Positions 6,674-13,523 of a stretch of 16,698 nucleotides of DNA are shown here, one piece after another; position 1 is the stretch's first letter; every line of letters starts with the position of its first letter. This DNA comes from Gammaproteobacteria bacterium (GTDB lineage: Bacteria; Pseudomonadota; Gammaproteobacteria; Francisellales; CACEW01), in contig JANQIS010000075.1 in NCBI GenBank assembly GCA_028282045.1, positions 1-16,698 of the forward strand. Direction: 5' to 3'. The position numbers were made by a program, and so were the translations under genes. The notes below the pieces were generated by a model that saw only the letters and a program-made list of their open reading frames with translations, made no database searches and had not been told where the DNA came from.

Positions 6674-6747
6674 ACACGGTGGCGGATAAAAAATTGATGA
6701 TTTAGAGCCAAAGGAAAAACCTTTTACACCAGGCTGTTTTAAAATAA

Positions 6748-7593
6748 TTAGCTTTGCTTGAGTTTGCGATTTACCCCCAGTTCTTCGGCCAATGCCACGC
6801 TACGGGCACGGTTAGCTTCCATGGCATTACGGAACATGGCACGAATACCTTCTGCCTCGAAAGCATTAAGTGCCGCTTCAGTGGTGCCGCCTTTGGAGGT
6901 GACTTGCTGGCGTAGTGTGCGCAGTTCTTCACTGCTCTCGTAGGCGAGTTTGGCTGCTCCCAGAGCAGTTTGTAGGGTTAACAGATGGGCATCTTTGCTA
7001 CTCAACCCCATATCTTCGCCCACTTGCTGCATGATCTCCATAATCAAAAAATAGTAGGCGGGCCCACTGCCTGCCAGGGCGGCTACCACATTAATTAACG
7101 CCTCATCTTTCACCCAGGTGACAATGCCGATAGCCCGCAAAATTTGCTCAGCCAGGCTGAGCTGATCCTTAGAAGTGTGTTCGTTGGCATACAATCCGGT
7201 GGCGCCGACACGCACCACTGCCGGTGTATTGGGCATGGCACGAACGATAGGCGTATTTCGGCCAAACCAGGCTTCCAAATCCTGGGTCATAATACCTGCA
7301 GCAATAGAGATAACCAAAGGCTTGTGTTGAGCAATGTGTTTGCCGACTTGATGTGAGAGTGATTCCATACTCTGCGGTTTTACTGCTAATACAACAATAT
7401 CTGCTCGCCGGCAGGCATGACTGACATCTTCTGTGGTGTGGATCTGAAATTGTTGTTCCAGTGCGGTACACTTTGAGGCATTACGATCAGCAACCCAGAT
7501 TTTATCAGCACGATAACCGTCACTGATGAGTCCGGCGATAATACTCTTTGCCATATTACCGCCCCCTAAAAACGCAATAGTTGCTGCCCGCAT
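6748..7593 (-). CDS. proC: Pyrroline-5-carboxylate reductase
   Basis: ProC catalyses the last step of proline synthesis, NAD(P)H-dependent reduction of pyrroline-5-carboxylate, in the cytoplasm. Its 281 residues match the family (about 270-280). The N-terminal Rossmann motif is FLGGGNMA (8-15). The middle carries VVLAVKPQ and RAMPNTPA, both typical. The C-terminal dimer and active-site region has LAGSGPAYYFLIMEIM and the P5CR signature around VTSKGGTTEAALNAFE. The start has a strong AAAGGAG about 6 bp upstream. It lies 60 bp downstream of the MFS gene on the same strand and could share its transcript. In many proteobacteria proC directly follows yggS; here the transporter intervenes. Confidence 0.97.
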   Translation of the reverse strand: MRAATIAFLGGGNMAKSIIAGLISDGYRADKIWVADRNASKCTALEQQFQIHTTEDVSHACRRADIVVLAVKPQSMESLSHQVGKHIAQHKPLVISIAAGIMTQDLEAWFGRNTPIVRAMPNTPAVVRVGATGLYANEHTSKDQLSLAEQILRAIGIVTWVKDEALINVVAALAGSGPAYYFLIMEIMQQVGEDMGLSSKDAHLLTLQTALGAAKLAYESSEELRTLRQQVTSKGGTTEAALNAFEAEGIRAMFRNAMEANRARSVALAEELGVNRKLKQS

Positions 7594-7653
7594 ATATGCT
7601 CCTTTAACTTCATCTTAGACCTGTGGTGTTTTATATGGGTATTGCCACTGGTA

Positions 7654-8850
7654 TTACAAGCCCTTAGCTTTTCTCAGACAATGGTGTATCAGGGCATAGA
7701 ATAAAGTCAATGCGGCAATCACCAGATAAAAAATGGATAAAGGCAGTGGTGAGTGAATCGGCCAGTGCAACACGATAAACCCACCAATGCCACAACAGGT
7801 AAATTCGATGGCACCAAATAAAGCAGCAGCAGCGCCCGCAGTAGCAGGGAAAGGTTCCATCGCACCACCTTGACCTGCGCCAATGGCTAGTGCAGCGCCA
7901 AGCCCTGCGATCGCAAAAGGAATCAGGAACCCGGCCAGGCTTAAGCCCAGCGTTAGATACCATAGGGTCATACTGCCGCCGCCAATTAAGATACAGGTTG
8001 CGCCTAACACCAATGTTTTGCTCACCCCCAGCCTTTGTACCAAGCTGCCACAGATCAGGCTGCCGATGATCAAGGTCACCCCCAGCACCGAAAAATAAAT
8101 ACCAAAATGCTGTGATGCAACGTGGAGTAAAGTAATGATGATATAGGGAGATACTGAGAAAAAGGTGAAGTAAACCGTAATGGATAAGCTGGCACTGAGC
8201 GTATAAAAGCAAAAGTCCTGGTTAGACAATATCTGAGCGTAACGCTTAAAAATATCCCAACCCAGCGCCTTGCGATTTGCCAGATCATGGCTTTCATGGT
8301 ACAGCAAGCTGGTGATGAGTAAAGTGACAAATCCCAGTACCAGCAGTCCCCAGAACACGGCACGCCAGCCAAAATAATAATCGAGATAACCGCCGATCAA
8401 TGGCGCAAACAACGGTGAAATAGAAACAAAGCAGTTAAGATAAGCATAAATTCTGGCGCTGTCATTGCCACAGAAAGCATCACGTACAATAGCATAGGCG
8501 GTGACTAGCAAACCACAGCAACCAAAAGCCTGGATGATGCGCCCCAGATACAGTGTGGTGATCTGATGAGCCGTAGCGCACAACACTGTGCCGATACACA
8601 TAATGACGGCCGCACCCATGGCGGGCTTTAGACGGCCAATTTGGTCTGACAGCGGGCCAAATAAGAGTTGGCCTATTGCAATTGTCAGCATAAATAGACT
8701 TAAAGTCAGTTGTAATTGCTCCTGGCTGGCATGAAAGACGTGGTGTAACTGCGGAATCACTGGGATATAAATATCCAGAGCAAAAGCAAACACGAACACA
8801 GCCGGCCCCAGGACCATCACCGTATTGAGTGTGTTATGACGCCAGCGCAT
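7654..8850 (-). CDS. MFS transporter, Bcr/CflA drug-exporter type
   Basis: This 398-residue, strongly hydrophobic protein has about 12 predicted membrane segments and belongs to the major facilitator superfamily. N-terminal features match the Bcr/CflA group: FALDIYIPVIPQL in the first helix (about 22-34), then QLQLTLSLFMLTIAIGQL and the loop motif A GPLSDQIGRLKP (about 65-76). RIIQAFGCCGLLVTAYAIVRD (in two parts) matches motif C-like positions. Family members export bicyclomycin, sulfonamides, chloramphenicol or related compounds by proton antiport at the inner membrane; the substrate here is unknown. GGAG lies 8 bp upstream of the ATG. The 198 bp between it and yggS hold no gene; I see only a 6-bp hairpin, GCTGTT-AGA-AACAGC near 8983-8997. 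Confidence 0.93.
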   Translation of the reverse strand: MRWRHNTLNTVMVLGPAVFVFAFALDIYIPVIPQLHHVFHASQEQLQLTLSLFMLTIAIGQLLFGPLSDQIGRLKPAMGAAVIMCIGTVLCATAHQITTLYLGRIIQAFGCCGLLVTAYAIVRDAFCGNDSARIYAYLNCFVSISPLFAPLIGGYLDYYFGWRAVFWGLLVLGFVTLLITSLLYHESHDLANRKALGWDIFKRYAQILSNQDFCFYTLSASLSITVYFTFFSVSPYIIITLLHVASQHFGIYFSVLGVTLIIGSLICGSLVQRLGVSKTLVLGATCILIGGGSMTLWYLTLGLSLAGFLIPFAIAGLGAALAIGAGQGGAMEPFPATAGAAAALFGAIEFTCCGIGGFIVLHWPIHSPLPLSIFYLVIAALTLFYALIHHCLRKAKGL

Positions 8851-9048
8851 AATTTAGCTCCTAATTTTTTGCCGCAATTAAATTGTGGACACGCCCTGGA
8901 TTGAGACGTTAAAAGTGTAAGCTAAGCTGCCGACAAATGGTATTGAATTAGGGGTTATTCATGTATTTAATACGTATGCGTTGCTGTTAGAAACAGCCAC
9001 GTTCCCCCTGTCGTGGTCGGGTATTTTGACCTGGTATAATGATGGCCC

Positions 9049-9741
9049 TTAAGCATAACTGGCCTTCACTCTGGCGCCAAACAAGGCACTGCCAATGCGG
9101 ATCATGGTGGCACCCTGAGCAATGGCTTGAGGGAAATCCTGGCTCATACCCATAGATAAAGTGTCAGTAATAATGTCTTGAGTGGCAAGATGTTGCTGTA
9201 ATGCTCTCAGCTTTGCAAAGGCCGGGGTTGGATCGATGCCTGCTTTGGGAAGACATATCAGGCCGCGTAATTGTAGCTTTGGCAAGGCGTGAACCGCTTG
9301 TGCTAACGCGACGATGTCATCAGGTGGGCAACCCGCTTTTTGAGGCTCTTGGTCAAGATTCACTTGCAAACAGATTTGTAATGCCTTCATATCGTCAGGG
9401 CGCTGTTGGCTTAAGCGCTGTGCAACTTTGATCCGATCAACCGTATGGACCCAGTCAAAATGTGTGGCGATGGGCGCAGTTTTATTACTTTGTATCTGGC
9501 CGATAAAATGCCAGGTGAGGGCAAGGTCTGCTAGCTGTGCTTGTTTGTCTAAAGCTTCTTGTAGATAATTTTCACCAACATGCTGCAAGCCCAGGTCCGC
9601 CAGGGTGCGCATAGCTTCTGCAGATTGGCGTTTACTCACACCGATGAGTGTGACGCTATCTGTCGAGCGTTGTGCCCTTTGACAGGCAGTGTGTATAGTG
9701 TGCTCAATGTTATGCCAGCGTTGGGTTAACGTCTCATTCAT
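9049..9741 (-). CDS. yggS: YggS/PLPBP pyridoxal-phosphate homeostasis protein
   Basis: YggS binds pyridoxal 5'-phosphate and buffers its level; loss disturbs amino-acid and vitamin B6 balance. It has the alanine-racemase-type barrel but no known catalysis. The 230 residues match the family. The PLP lysine is Lys37 in LIGVSKRQ (32-39). Then come HVGENYLQEALDK, WHFIGQIQSNK and HTVDRIKVAQRL in the usual order, and GMSQDF near the C-terminus, all family hallmarks. It begins 3 bp after the stop of the small upstream gene, so the two form an operon and are probably translationally coupled. No strong ribosome-binding site of its own is visible. Confidence 0.96.
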   Translation of the reverse strand: MNETLTQRWHNIEHTIHTACQRAQRSTDSVTLIGVSKRQSAEAMRTLADLGLQHVGENYLQEALDKQAQLADLALTWHFIGQIQSNKTAPIATHFDWVHTVDRIKVAQRLSQQRPDDMKALQICLQVNLDQEPQKAGCPPDDIVALAQAVHALPKLQLRGLICLPKAGIDPTPAFAKLRALQQHLATQDIITDTLSMGMSQDFPQAIAQGATMIRIGSALFGARVKASYA

Positions 9742-9744
9742 CTA

Positions 9745-10056
9745 TCATGGAGCCGGGTCGCTATCATCACCCCAGCCAAACAACCGTTTTAAGCATTCAA
9801 ACACACCTAACGAACTGATGCCATCTTCGTCACCAAATTCATAGGATTCGTATGATGAAACTGAGTTAAGCCAGGGCAGGCTAGAGGCTTGGCTTAACCG
9901 GTCTGAGTTGTCCGTTTCTCGGCTTGCGTCAGAAATTTGGCTAACCCCCTCTGAATCACTTACATCACTGCCGGAAAGCCTTGTTAAATAGATGATTCTG
10001 CCGTGTGAATCATATGCTGTGAATAACCCTTTGGCTAAAGTAGACGTATCTTTCAT
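9745..10056 (-). CDS. Small Ser/Asp-rich hypothetical protein upstream of yggS
   Basis: I do not recognise this 103-residue protein. It has no signal peptide or membrane helix. Residues 1-27 look structured (AYDSHGRIIYLTRL, a possible pair of beta strands). Residues 28-80 are rich in Ser, Asp and Glu and probably disordered, with repeated S/D motifs (SDVSDSEG, SRETDNSD). The C-terminus FECLKRLFGWGDD may be a short amphipathic helix. Three things support a real gene: AAGGAAG 6 bp before the ATG, a good promoter at 10100-10128, and a 3-bp gap to yggS. A partner or secreted-effector role would be speculation. Confidence 0.7.
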   Translation of the reverse strand: MKDTSTLAKGLFTAYDSHGRIIYLTRLSGSDVSDSEGVSQISDASRETDNSDRLSQASSLPWLNSVSSYESYEFGDEDGISSLGVFECLKRLFGWGDDSDPAP

Positions 10057-10099
10057 GATTAACTTCCTTGCTTAAATCATGTTAATTATCATCATGCCC

Positions 10100-10128
10100 A
10101 CTATATCATCAGTTCATTATGCGTTCAA
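10100..10128 (-). promoter_or_regulatory. Promoter of the small gene and yggS
   Basis: On the minus strand TTGAAC (10123-10128) and TATAGT (10100-10105) are separated by 17 bp, a near-consensus sigma70 pair. The -10 lies 43 bp upstream of the ATG at 10056. No operator is obvious. Confidence 0.6.
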
Positions 10129-10168
10129 CCGTTGGGTCAGCTATTGTCGGAGTTAATGAAGGTGCCGT

Positions 10169-10243
10169 CGTCATTGTGTTGTGTAGGTTGCTGGATAGCG
10201 TAATCCAGCCCTTGGCATAGCAAAAGAAAAGCGCACTAATGAC
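10169..10243. repeat. Possible decayed copy of the dispersed hairpin element
   Basis: GTCATT (10170-10175) and AATGAC (10238-10243) form distal inverted ends. Between them GCTGGAT (10190-10196) pairs with ATCCAGC (10203-10209) around AGCGTA. The better-preserved element at 16582-16680 shares CGTCAT/ATGACG ends and CTGGAT/ATCCAG arms, so this may be a shortened relative. The match is loose and the call tentative. Confidence 0.3.
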
Positions 10244-10253
10244 AACAAGCGCT
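10223..10253 (-). terminator. Weak terminator after the acetyltransferase gene
   Basis: On the minus strand AGCGC (10249-10253) pairs with GCGCT (10230-10234) over a 14-base loop, followed by TTTCTTTT (10222-10229). The stem starts within the stop codon. The stem is short, so efficiency is doubtful. Confidence 0.4.
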
Positions 10254-10761
10254 AGAGTTTTTTGCGCATATCAAAGCGTGTCATCTGCTCAGGGTTGGGG
10301 CCAAGATAGCGAGGGCGAAAGTACTCAAAACCTAAGCTGGCATAAAGCTTCTGGGCACCCACTTTATTGAGCATCACATTCAGGTCAATGATTTTCAAAT
10401 CATCTTTTTTGACATGCTGCTCCATCAATTGCATTGCCTGTTGTGCATACCCTTTACGGCGAAATGGTGTGAATATTTCAATATAGTCAACAAAAGCGAT
10501 TTTCTCCCCTTGATAAATCAGGTACGAGTAGACTAAGTAACCCACGATTTTCTCGCCGATCTTGATATCAAAAGGGTGGCTGCTCTCTCCGCTTTGCAAG
10601 GTGGAGTAAAAGTTAGTCACTTCTTTGCAAGCAGCAGCACGTGCGGCAGCAAAGTGAGGATACTCGCCCTGGTCTAACATCCCTTGGGCGTAGACCTCAA
10701 TAGAGTGTTTCTTATATTGCTCAAATCCAGCATCACTCATGGGGCTAAGCTTAACTGACAT
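10252..10761 (-). CDS. GNAT-family N-acetyltransferase
   Basis: GNAT enzymes transfer an acetyl group from acetyl-CoA to an amine on a small molecule or protein; the substrate here is unknown. The 169 residues form a single GNAT domain. The central strand FVDYIEIFTPF (90-100) leads into the acetyl-CoA loop RRKGYAQQAM (101-110), matching the R/QxxGxG/A motif. The C-terminal LNVMLNKVGAQKLYASLGFE (127-146) is the family's motif-B-like strand and helix. The N-terminal third (about 1-60) is helical and charged. AAGGA lies about 10 bp upstream of the ATG. It has its own promoter and terminator, so it is probably monocistronic. The sequence does not suggest RimI specifically. Confidence 0.9.
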   Translation of the reverse strand: MSVKLSPMSDAGFEQYKKHSIEVYAQGMLDQGEYPHFAAARAAACKEVTNFYSTLQSGESSHPFDIKIGEKIVGYLVYSYLIYQGEKIAFVDYIEIFTPFRRKGYAQQAMQLMEQHVKKDDLKIIDLNVMLNKVGAQKLYASLGFEYFRPRYLGPNPEQMTRFDMRKKL

Positions 10762-10785
10762 GTTCTGTGTCCTTACGGTAACGCT

Positions 10786-10815
10786 ATTATAGTGCGATTA
10801 ATGGTAATGATTCAG
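10786..10815 (-). promoter_or_regulatory. Promoter of the GNAT gene
   Basis: A perfect TATAAT on the minus strand (10786-10791) lies 24 bp upstream of the ATG. An 18-bp spacer separates it from a weak -35, CTGAAT (10810-10815). Confidence 0.55.
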
Positions 10816-10902
10816 CTACACACAAAAAGTGGGGCACTTCCTTGTGCAATCAATTTGACTATCAAATCCTTTCTGTTCCCCAAAATTTCCTTATCATGAC
10901 AG

Positions 10903-10936
10903 TCGAGAGGGAGTCTCGAAACTAACTTCCTGTTAG
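10903..10936 (+). other. Two adjacent hairpins with complementary loops, upstream of the recombinase-like gene
   Basis: TCGAGA-GGGAG-TCTCGA (10903-10919) is a perfect 6-bp stem with a 5-base loop. Two bases on, CTAAC-TTCCT-GTTAG (10922-10936) is a 5-bp stem. The first loop, GGGAG, can pair with CTTCC of the second hairpin with one G-U. This is possible RNA structure or a protein site in the 386-bp gap 10762-11147. Besides the two promoters and an inverted repeat annotated here, I see nothing else in that gap. Confidence 0.35.
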
Positions 10937-11016
10937 CAGAATCAGTATAAAGAGAGTTTTCTTAACAAAACCTTAAGGGATATTAATTGTTTGGCTTTTA
11001 CAAGCTACGATGATTT

Positions 11017-11082
11017 ATGTAAGAAAAAATACCATAGGCAATGGACGATGTCTTACATGTATTACTGCGTATTTGCTATAGC
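11017..11082 (+). promoter_or_regulatory. Promoter with overlapping inverted repeat for the recombinase-like gene
   Basis: TTACAT (11053-11058) and TATAGC (11077-11082), with an 18-bp spacer, make a plausible promoter 65 bp before the ATG. ATGTAAGA (11017-11024) and TCTTACAT (11051-11058) form a perfect 8-bp inverted repeat spaced 26 bp apart, and its right arm covers the -35. A dimeric regulator, perhaps the gene's own product, could bind it. The 42-bp span is long for a standard resolvase subsite. Confidence 0.4.
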
Positions 11083-11147
11083 AGATACCCCGTGTTTTTT
11101 TAGACAATAACCGTGAACTAAAACAACCGAAACAAGGACAGAAAACC

Positions 11148-11786
11148 ATGATATACGGATATGTCTCTCAAGATTTTAACTCAGTAGACGTATTAACCCA
11201 AGCTATCGGCGATTATGCTGCTAAACATCAAATTAAAATGGACCATATTGTGGTTGATCCGGAAAGCAATCGCGTTGATTGGCAGTTGCGTCAATTACGC
11301 CGCTTTATCGATTCAGAAACCAAGCCAGGTGATGAGTTGGTGGTTTATGAAGCTTCTAATATCGGACGCTCAGTGGCACAAATGATTGAGTTTTTTGATT
11401 TCTTGCTCTCTCGTGGTGTGAACTGCCACTTGGTGAAATACGACATGGTGTTTCGTGCCGAGAACATGACTAATATGAGTGAGATGTTAACGCTGATTCG
11501 TCATATTGAAAGTGACTTTGTGGCCAAGCGTACGACAGAAGCTTTAGCGCGCCGTCGTGAAAAGGGCTTGCCGCTAGGTCGTCCTAAAGGTCGTAAAAAT
11601 AAGAGCTTGAAATTAGATGAGTTCCGTCAGGATATTCAACGTTATTTAGACCTGGGTGTGAGTAAAGCATCTATTGCTAAGCTGATTAAATGCCATCCGC
11701 AAACATTATATAACTATATTGATGCGCGTGGCTTAAAAGCTAAAGCAGGTGTGGCGATGCCAAGTCATCTCAAGTCAGTTGAATAA
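11148..11786 (+). CDS. Serine-recombinase (resolvase/invertase) homologue with degenerate active site
   Basis: This 212-residue protein has the order of small serine recombinases: an N-terminal catalytic-type domain (1-120), a long helix, and a C-terminal helix-turn-helix (about 167-196). IESDFVAKRTTEAL (120-133) and GLPLGRPKGRK (140-150) closely match the family, the latter being the DNA minor-groove arm. Ser7 in YGYVS can be the nucleophile, but the Arg of YxRVS is absent. The SRLGRS-type motif reads SNIGRS, with the first Arg replaced by Asn71 and the second kept as Arg74. The acidic residue before RT is Lys127. Catalysis is therefore doubtful; a DNA-binding regulator derived from a recombinase is the better guess. 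AAGGA precedes the ATG, and the frame is otherwise intact. It has its own promoter and terminator. Confidence 0.85.
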   Translation: MIYGYVSQDFNSVDVLTQAIGDYAAKHQIKMDHIVVDPESNRVDWQLRQLRRFIDSETKPGDELVVYEASNIGRSVAQMIEFFDFLLSRGVNCHLVKYDMVFRAENMTNMSEMLTLIRHIESDFVAKRTTEALARRREKGLPLGRPKGRKNKSLKLDEFRQDIQRYLDLGVSKASIAKLIKCHPQTLYNYIDARGLKAKAGVAMPSHLKSVE

Positions 11787-11805
11787 GCACGCTATGAGTT
11801 ATTAT

Positions 11806-11833
11806 AAAAAACCCGCATCAAGCGGGTTTTTTT
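11806..11833. terminator. Strong bidirectional rho-independent terminator
   Basis: AAAAAACCCGC (11806-11816) pairs perfectly with GCGGGTTTTTT (11822-11832) around ATCAA. The T-run serves the plus-strand recombinase-like gene, and the A-run serves the minus-strand barrel gene that ends at 11870. Confidence 0.92.
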
Positions 11834-11869
11834 ATACCATGCAACAAAGCCGTTGCTTTTCGTAACCAC

Positions 11870-12625
11870 TCAGAAGCGATAGCTGATGGTCGCCTTAGCT
11901 GAAATCATATAAGGATTAAAGCCGAAGGTGGCATGCTGTGAGAGTGAAGGGTCAACTGCTCTAAATGGTAGTGTCTGTTCAAAAGCTTGAGTCGGATAAT
12001 AAGTGTAATCAGCTTCCAGGCCGACATCCCAACCCGGAGCAAACTGATAACGCGTACCCAATCCGGCAATGATGCCGTAGATCTGATAGTTCTGTGAGAA
12101 GTATTGCTGAGGAACAAAAACGCCTTCTTCTGTCATTTTATAACCCAGCTTGAGGTTAGTGGTAGAGACACCAATTTTGCCGTAGCCCAGCCAGTTCTGA
12201 GAGCCGATACTATGACCGAATAAGAAGTCAAGGTCAGCGCTCCATTGGGTGCTGGCAGCTATAGTAAAGTTCTGAAATAAGGTGCCGACCATTTTATTTT
12301 GCTTACTCAACGATCTTGCATTAGCAATATTCAGGTTGAACTCTCCGCCGTAGTAATATCCATCATTAGTGTAATGGCCGTAACCAATAAATAAATTATT
12401 CAGCCAGGCATTAGAGGTTGAATTCATTTTAGGGTCAAAGATGGGGCTGAAGGTGTGATCAACCAATGCGGTGGTGCGAAATCGCGTGTATTGATAACCT
12501 GTACCATAACCCACATACCAAAAGCCGTCAGGGCTGCTGTTGTAGCCACCATCAGCATAAGCAGTAGATAGGCCCGCGGCAGCGATAATCGCCGCGCTTA
12601 TTAAAGAACGTGATAAAGCTTTCAT
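11870..12625 (-). CDS. Outer-membrane beta-barrel protein, paralogue 1
   Basis: From the ATG at 12623-12625 this is 251 residues. AGGAGA 7 bp upstream decides this start over an upstream GTG that would add 12 residues. Residues 1-24 are a clear signal peptide ending STAYA before DGG. The rest alternates polar and aromatic residues in short strands (FWYVGYGTGYQYTRF, WLNNLFIGYG, SADLDFLFGHS, LGYGKIGVS) and ends ATISYRF, with the terminal Phe typical of the BAM assembly signal. Perhaps eight strands are present, in the broad OmpA-like/OmpW-like porin size range; the exact family is unknown. It shares blocks with the next upstream gene (GYGTG, TTA, AWLNN, ADLDFLFGHS, LGY), so the two arose by duplication. 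It has its own promoter. Confidence 0.85.
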   Translation of the reverse strand: MKALSRSLISAAIIAAAGLSTAYADGGYNSSPDGFWYVGYGTGYQYTRFRTTALVDHTFSPIFDPKMNSTSNAWLNNLFIGYGHYTNDGYYYGGEFNLNIANARSLSKQNKMVGTLFQNFTIAASTQWSADLDFLFGHSIGSQNWLGYGKIGVSTTNLKLGYKMTEEGVFVPQQYFSQNYQIYGIIAGLGTRYQFAPGWDVGLEADYTYYPTQAFEQTLPFRAVDPSLSQHATFGFNPYMISAKATISYRF

Positions 12626-12672
12626 AAAGCATCTCCTGTTTAATATTAAAACGTCACACAAAATACGCTCAT

Positions 12673-12701
12673 ACTCTAAACAAATGAGTGATTTTTATCA
12701 A
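12673..12701 (-). promoter_or_regulatory. Promoter of barrel paralogue 1
   Basis: On the minus strand TTGATA (12696-12701, 5 of 6 consensus) and TAGAGT (12673-12678, 4 of 6) are separated by exactly 17 bp, and lie 48 bp upstream of the ATG. The gene can therefore be expressed independently of paralogue 2. Confidence 0.65.
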
Positions 12702-12748
12702 GTATTATTTTAATTTTTTCGTGACATTTTTCAGGAAGATAAGACGCT

Positions 12749-13462
12749 TTAAAATCGATAGGTAATGGTTGCTTTAACTTGGAACAAGCTCGGGTTGAAT
12801 TCAAATTTGCTGGAATTATCCGTCCCGTTGTAACCCACTTCTTTGCTGATGCCTTGATCCGGATAGTAAATATAATCACCCTCCAGACCAACCAGCCAGT
12901 GAGAAGTCAGGTCATAACGTGTCCCCATGCCAAACAAGGCGCCCACAATAGTTTTGGCGGCATTCGCTTTAGCCAATTGCGCACCGCTGCTGCTGTCGTT
13001 AGCTTTATAATCAACCCGCATACTCATCACTGACGGGCCGGCTTTGACATAGCCTAACCAATGGTTTTGACTATCGAAACTGTGGCCGAATAAGAAATCG
13101 AGGTCAGCATTCCACTGAGCTTTAGCGGCAATGTTATGCGTCTGTGCCCGGGTTGAAGTGGTGTGGACGGTCAATGCCCGCGCATTGGTATAGTTGGCAT
13201 TTAATTCCACGCCCCAATACCAACCTTGTAGGGCCTGATTAGACACCCCAAAATAAAGGTTGTTCAACCATGCGCCACTGTTGCCACTGAACTTATCATC
13301 CAAACTGCCACTGGAAGCCACTTTGGCAGTGGTGTTGAACTGGGTTTGCTGCCAGCCGGTGCCATAGCCGAAATAAATTGCATCATTCCAATCCAAACCA
13401 TAAGTAGTAGCACTACATAATAACGCCGAACAAGCCGTGATAAGTAAGACGGATTTCATCAT
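12749..13462 (-). CDS. Outer-membrane beta-barrel protein, paralogue 2
   Basis: This 237-residue protein has a short signal peptide (about 1-22, MMKSVLLITACSALLC, then SATTYG). The ITAC at 8-11 weakly resembles a lipobox, but the barrel-like remainder and terminal ATITYRF favour ordinary cleavage and outer-membrane insertion. Strand blocks match paralogue 1: FGYGTGWQQTQFNTTA, AWLNNLYFGV, NADLDFLFGHSFDSQNHWLG and GLEGDYIYYPDQ. The two differ mainly in loop-like stretches, which would be cell-surface exposed. Two ATGs stand in tandem at 13457-13462; neither has a strong ribosome-binding site. No terminator is visible between it and paralogue 1, so read-through is possible. Confidence 0.85.
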   Translation of the reverse strand: MMKSVLLITACSALLCSATTYGLDWNDAIYFGYGTGWQQTQFNTTAKVASSGSLDDKFSGNSGAWLNNLYFGVSNQALQGWYWGVELNANYTNARALTVHTTSTRAQTHNIAAKAQWNADLDFLFGHSFDSQNHWLGYVKAGPSVMSMRVDYKANDSSSGAQLAKANAAKTIVGALFGMGTRYDLTSHWLVGLEGDYIYYPDQGISKEVGYNGTDNSSKFEFNPSLFQVKATITYRF

Positions 13463-13494
13463 AATATTCGCTGAGCCGATTTCATGTTAGACTC

Positions 13495-13523
13495 ATTATA
13501 GACTTAAAAAATGACGATGAAAA
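13495..13523 (-). promoter_or_regulatory. Promoter of barrel paralogue 2, overlapping the folB start
   Basis: On the minus strand a perfect TATAAT (13495-13500) lies 17 bp from TTTTCA (13518-13523), 33 bp upstream of the ATG. The -35 sits inside the first codons of folB, so the two divergent genes share only 48 bp. Confidence 0.55.

Noticed and set aside
7664..8212. A 182-codon frame within the MFS gene.
   Set aside because: Same-strand shadow of the transporter, Trp/Cys/His-rich with no domain pattern.
9033..9040. Extended -10 TGGTATAAT on the plus strand just before yggS's 3' end.
   Set aside because: No matching -35, and it would only drive antisense into yggS. Likely chance.
11148..11786. 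An active invertase with a flanking invertible segment.
   Set aside because: No pair of inverted sites flanks a promoter or gene in the window, and catalytic residues are missing.
12662..12748. A terminator between the two barrel genes.
   Set aside because: AT-rich, but no stable hairpin before a T-run was visible.
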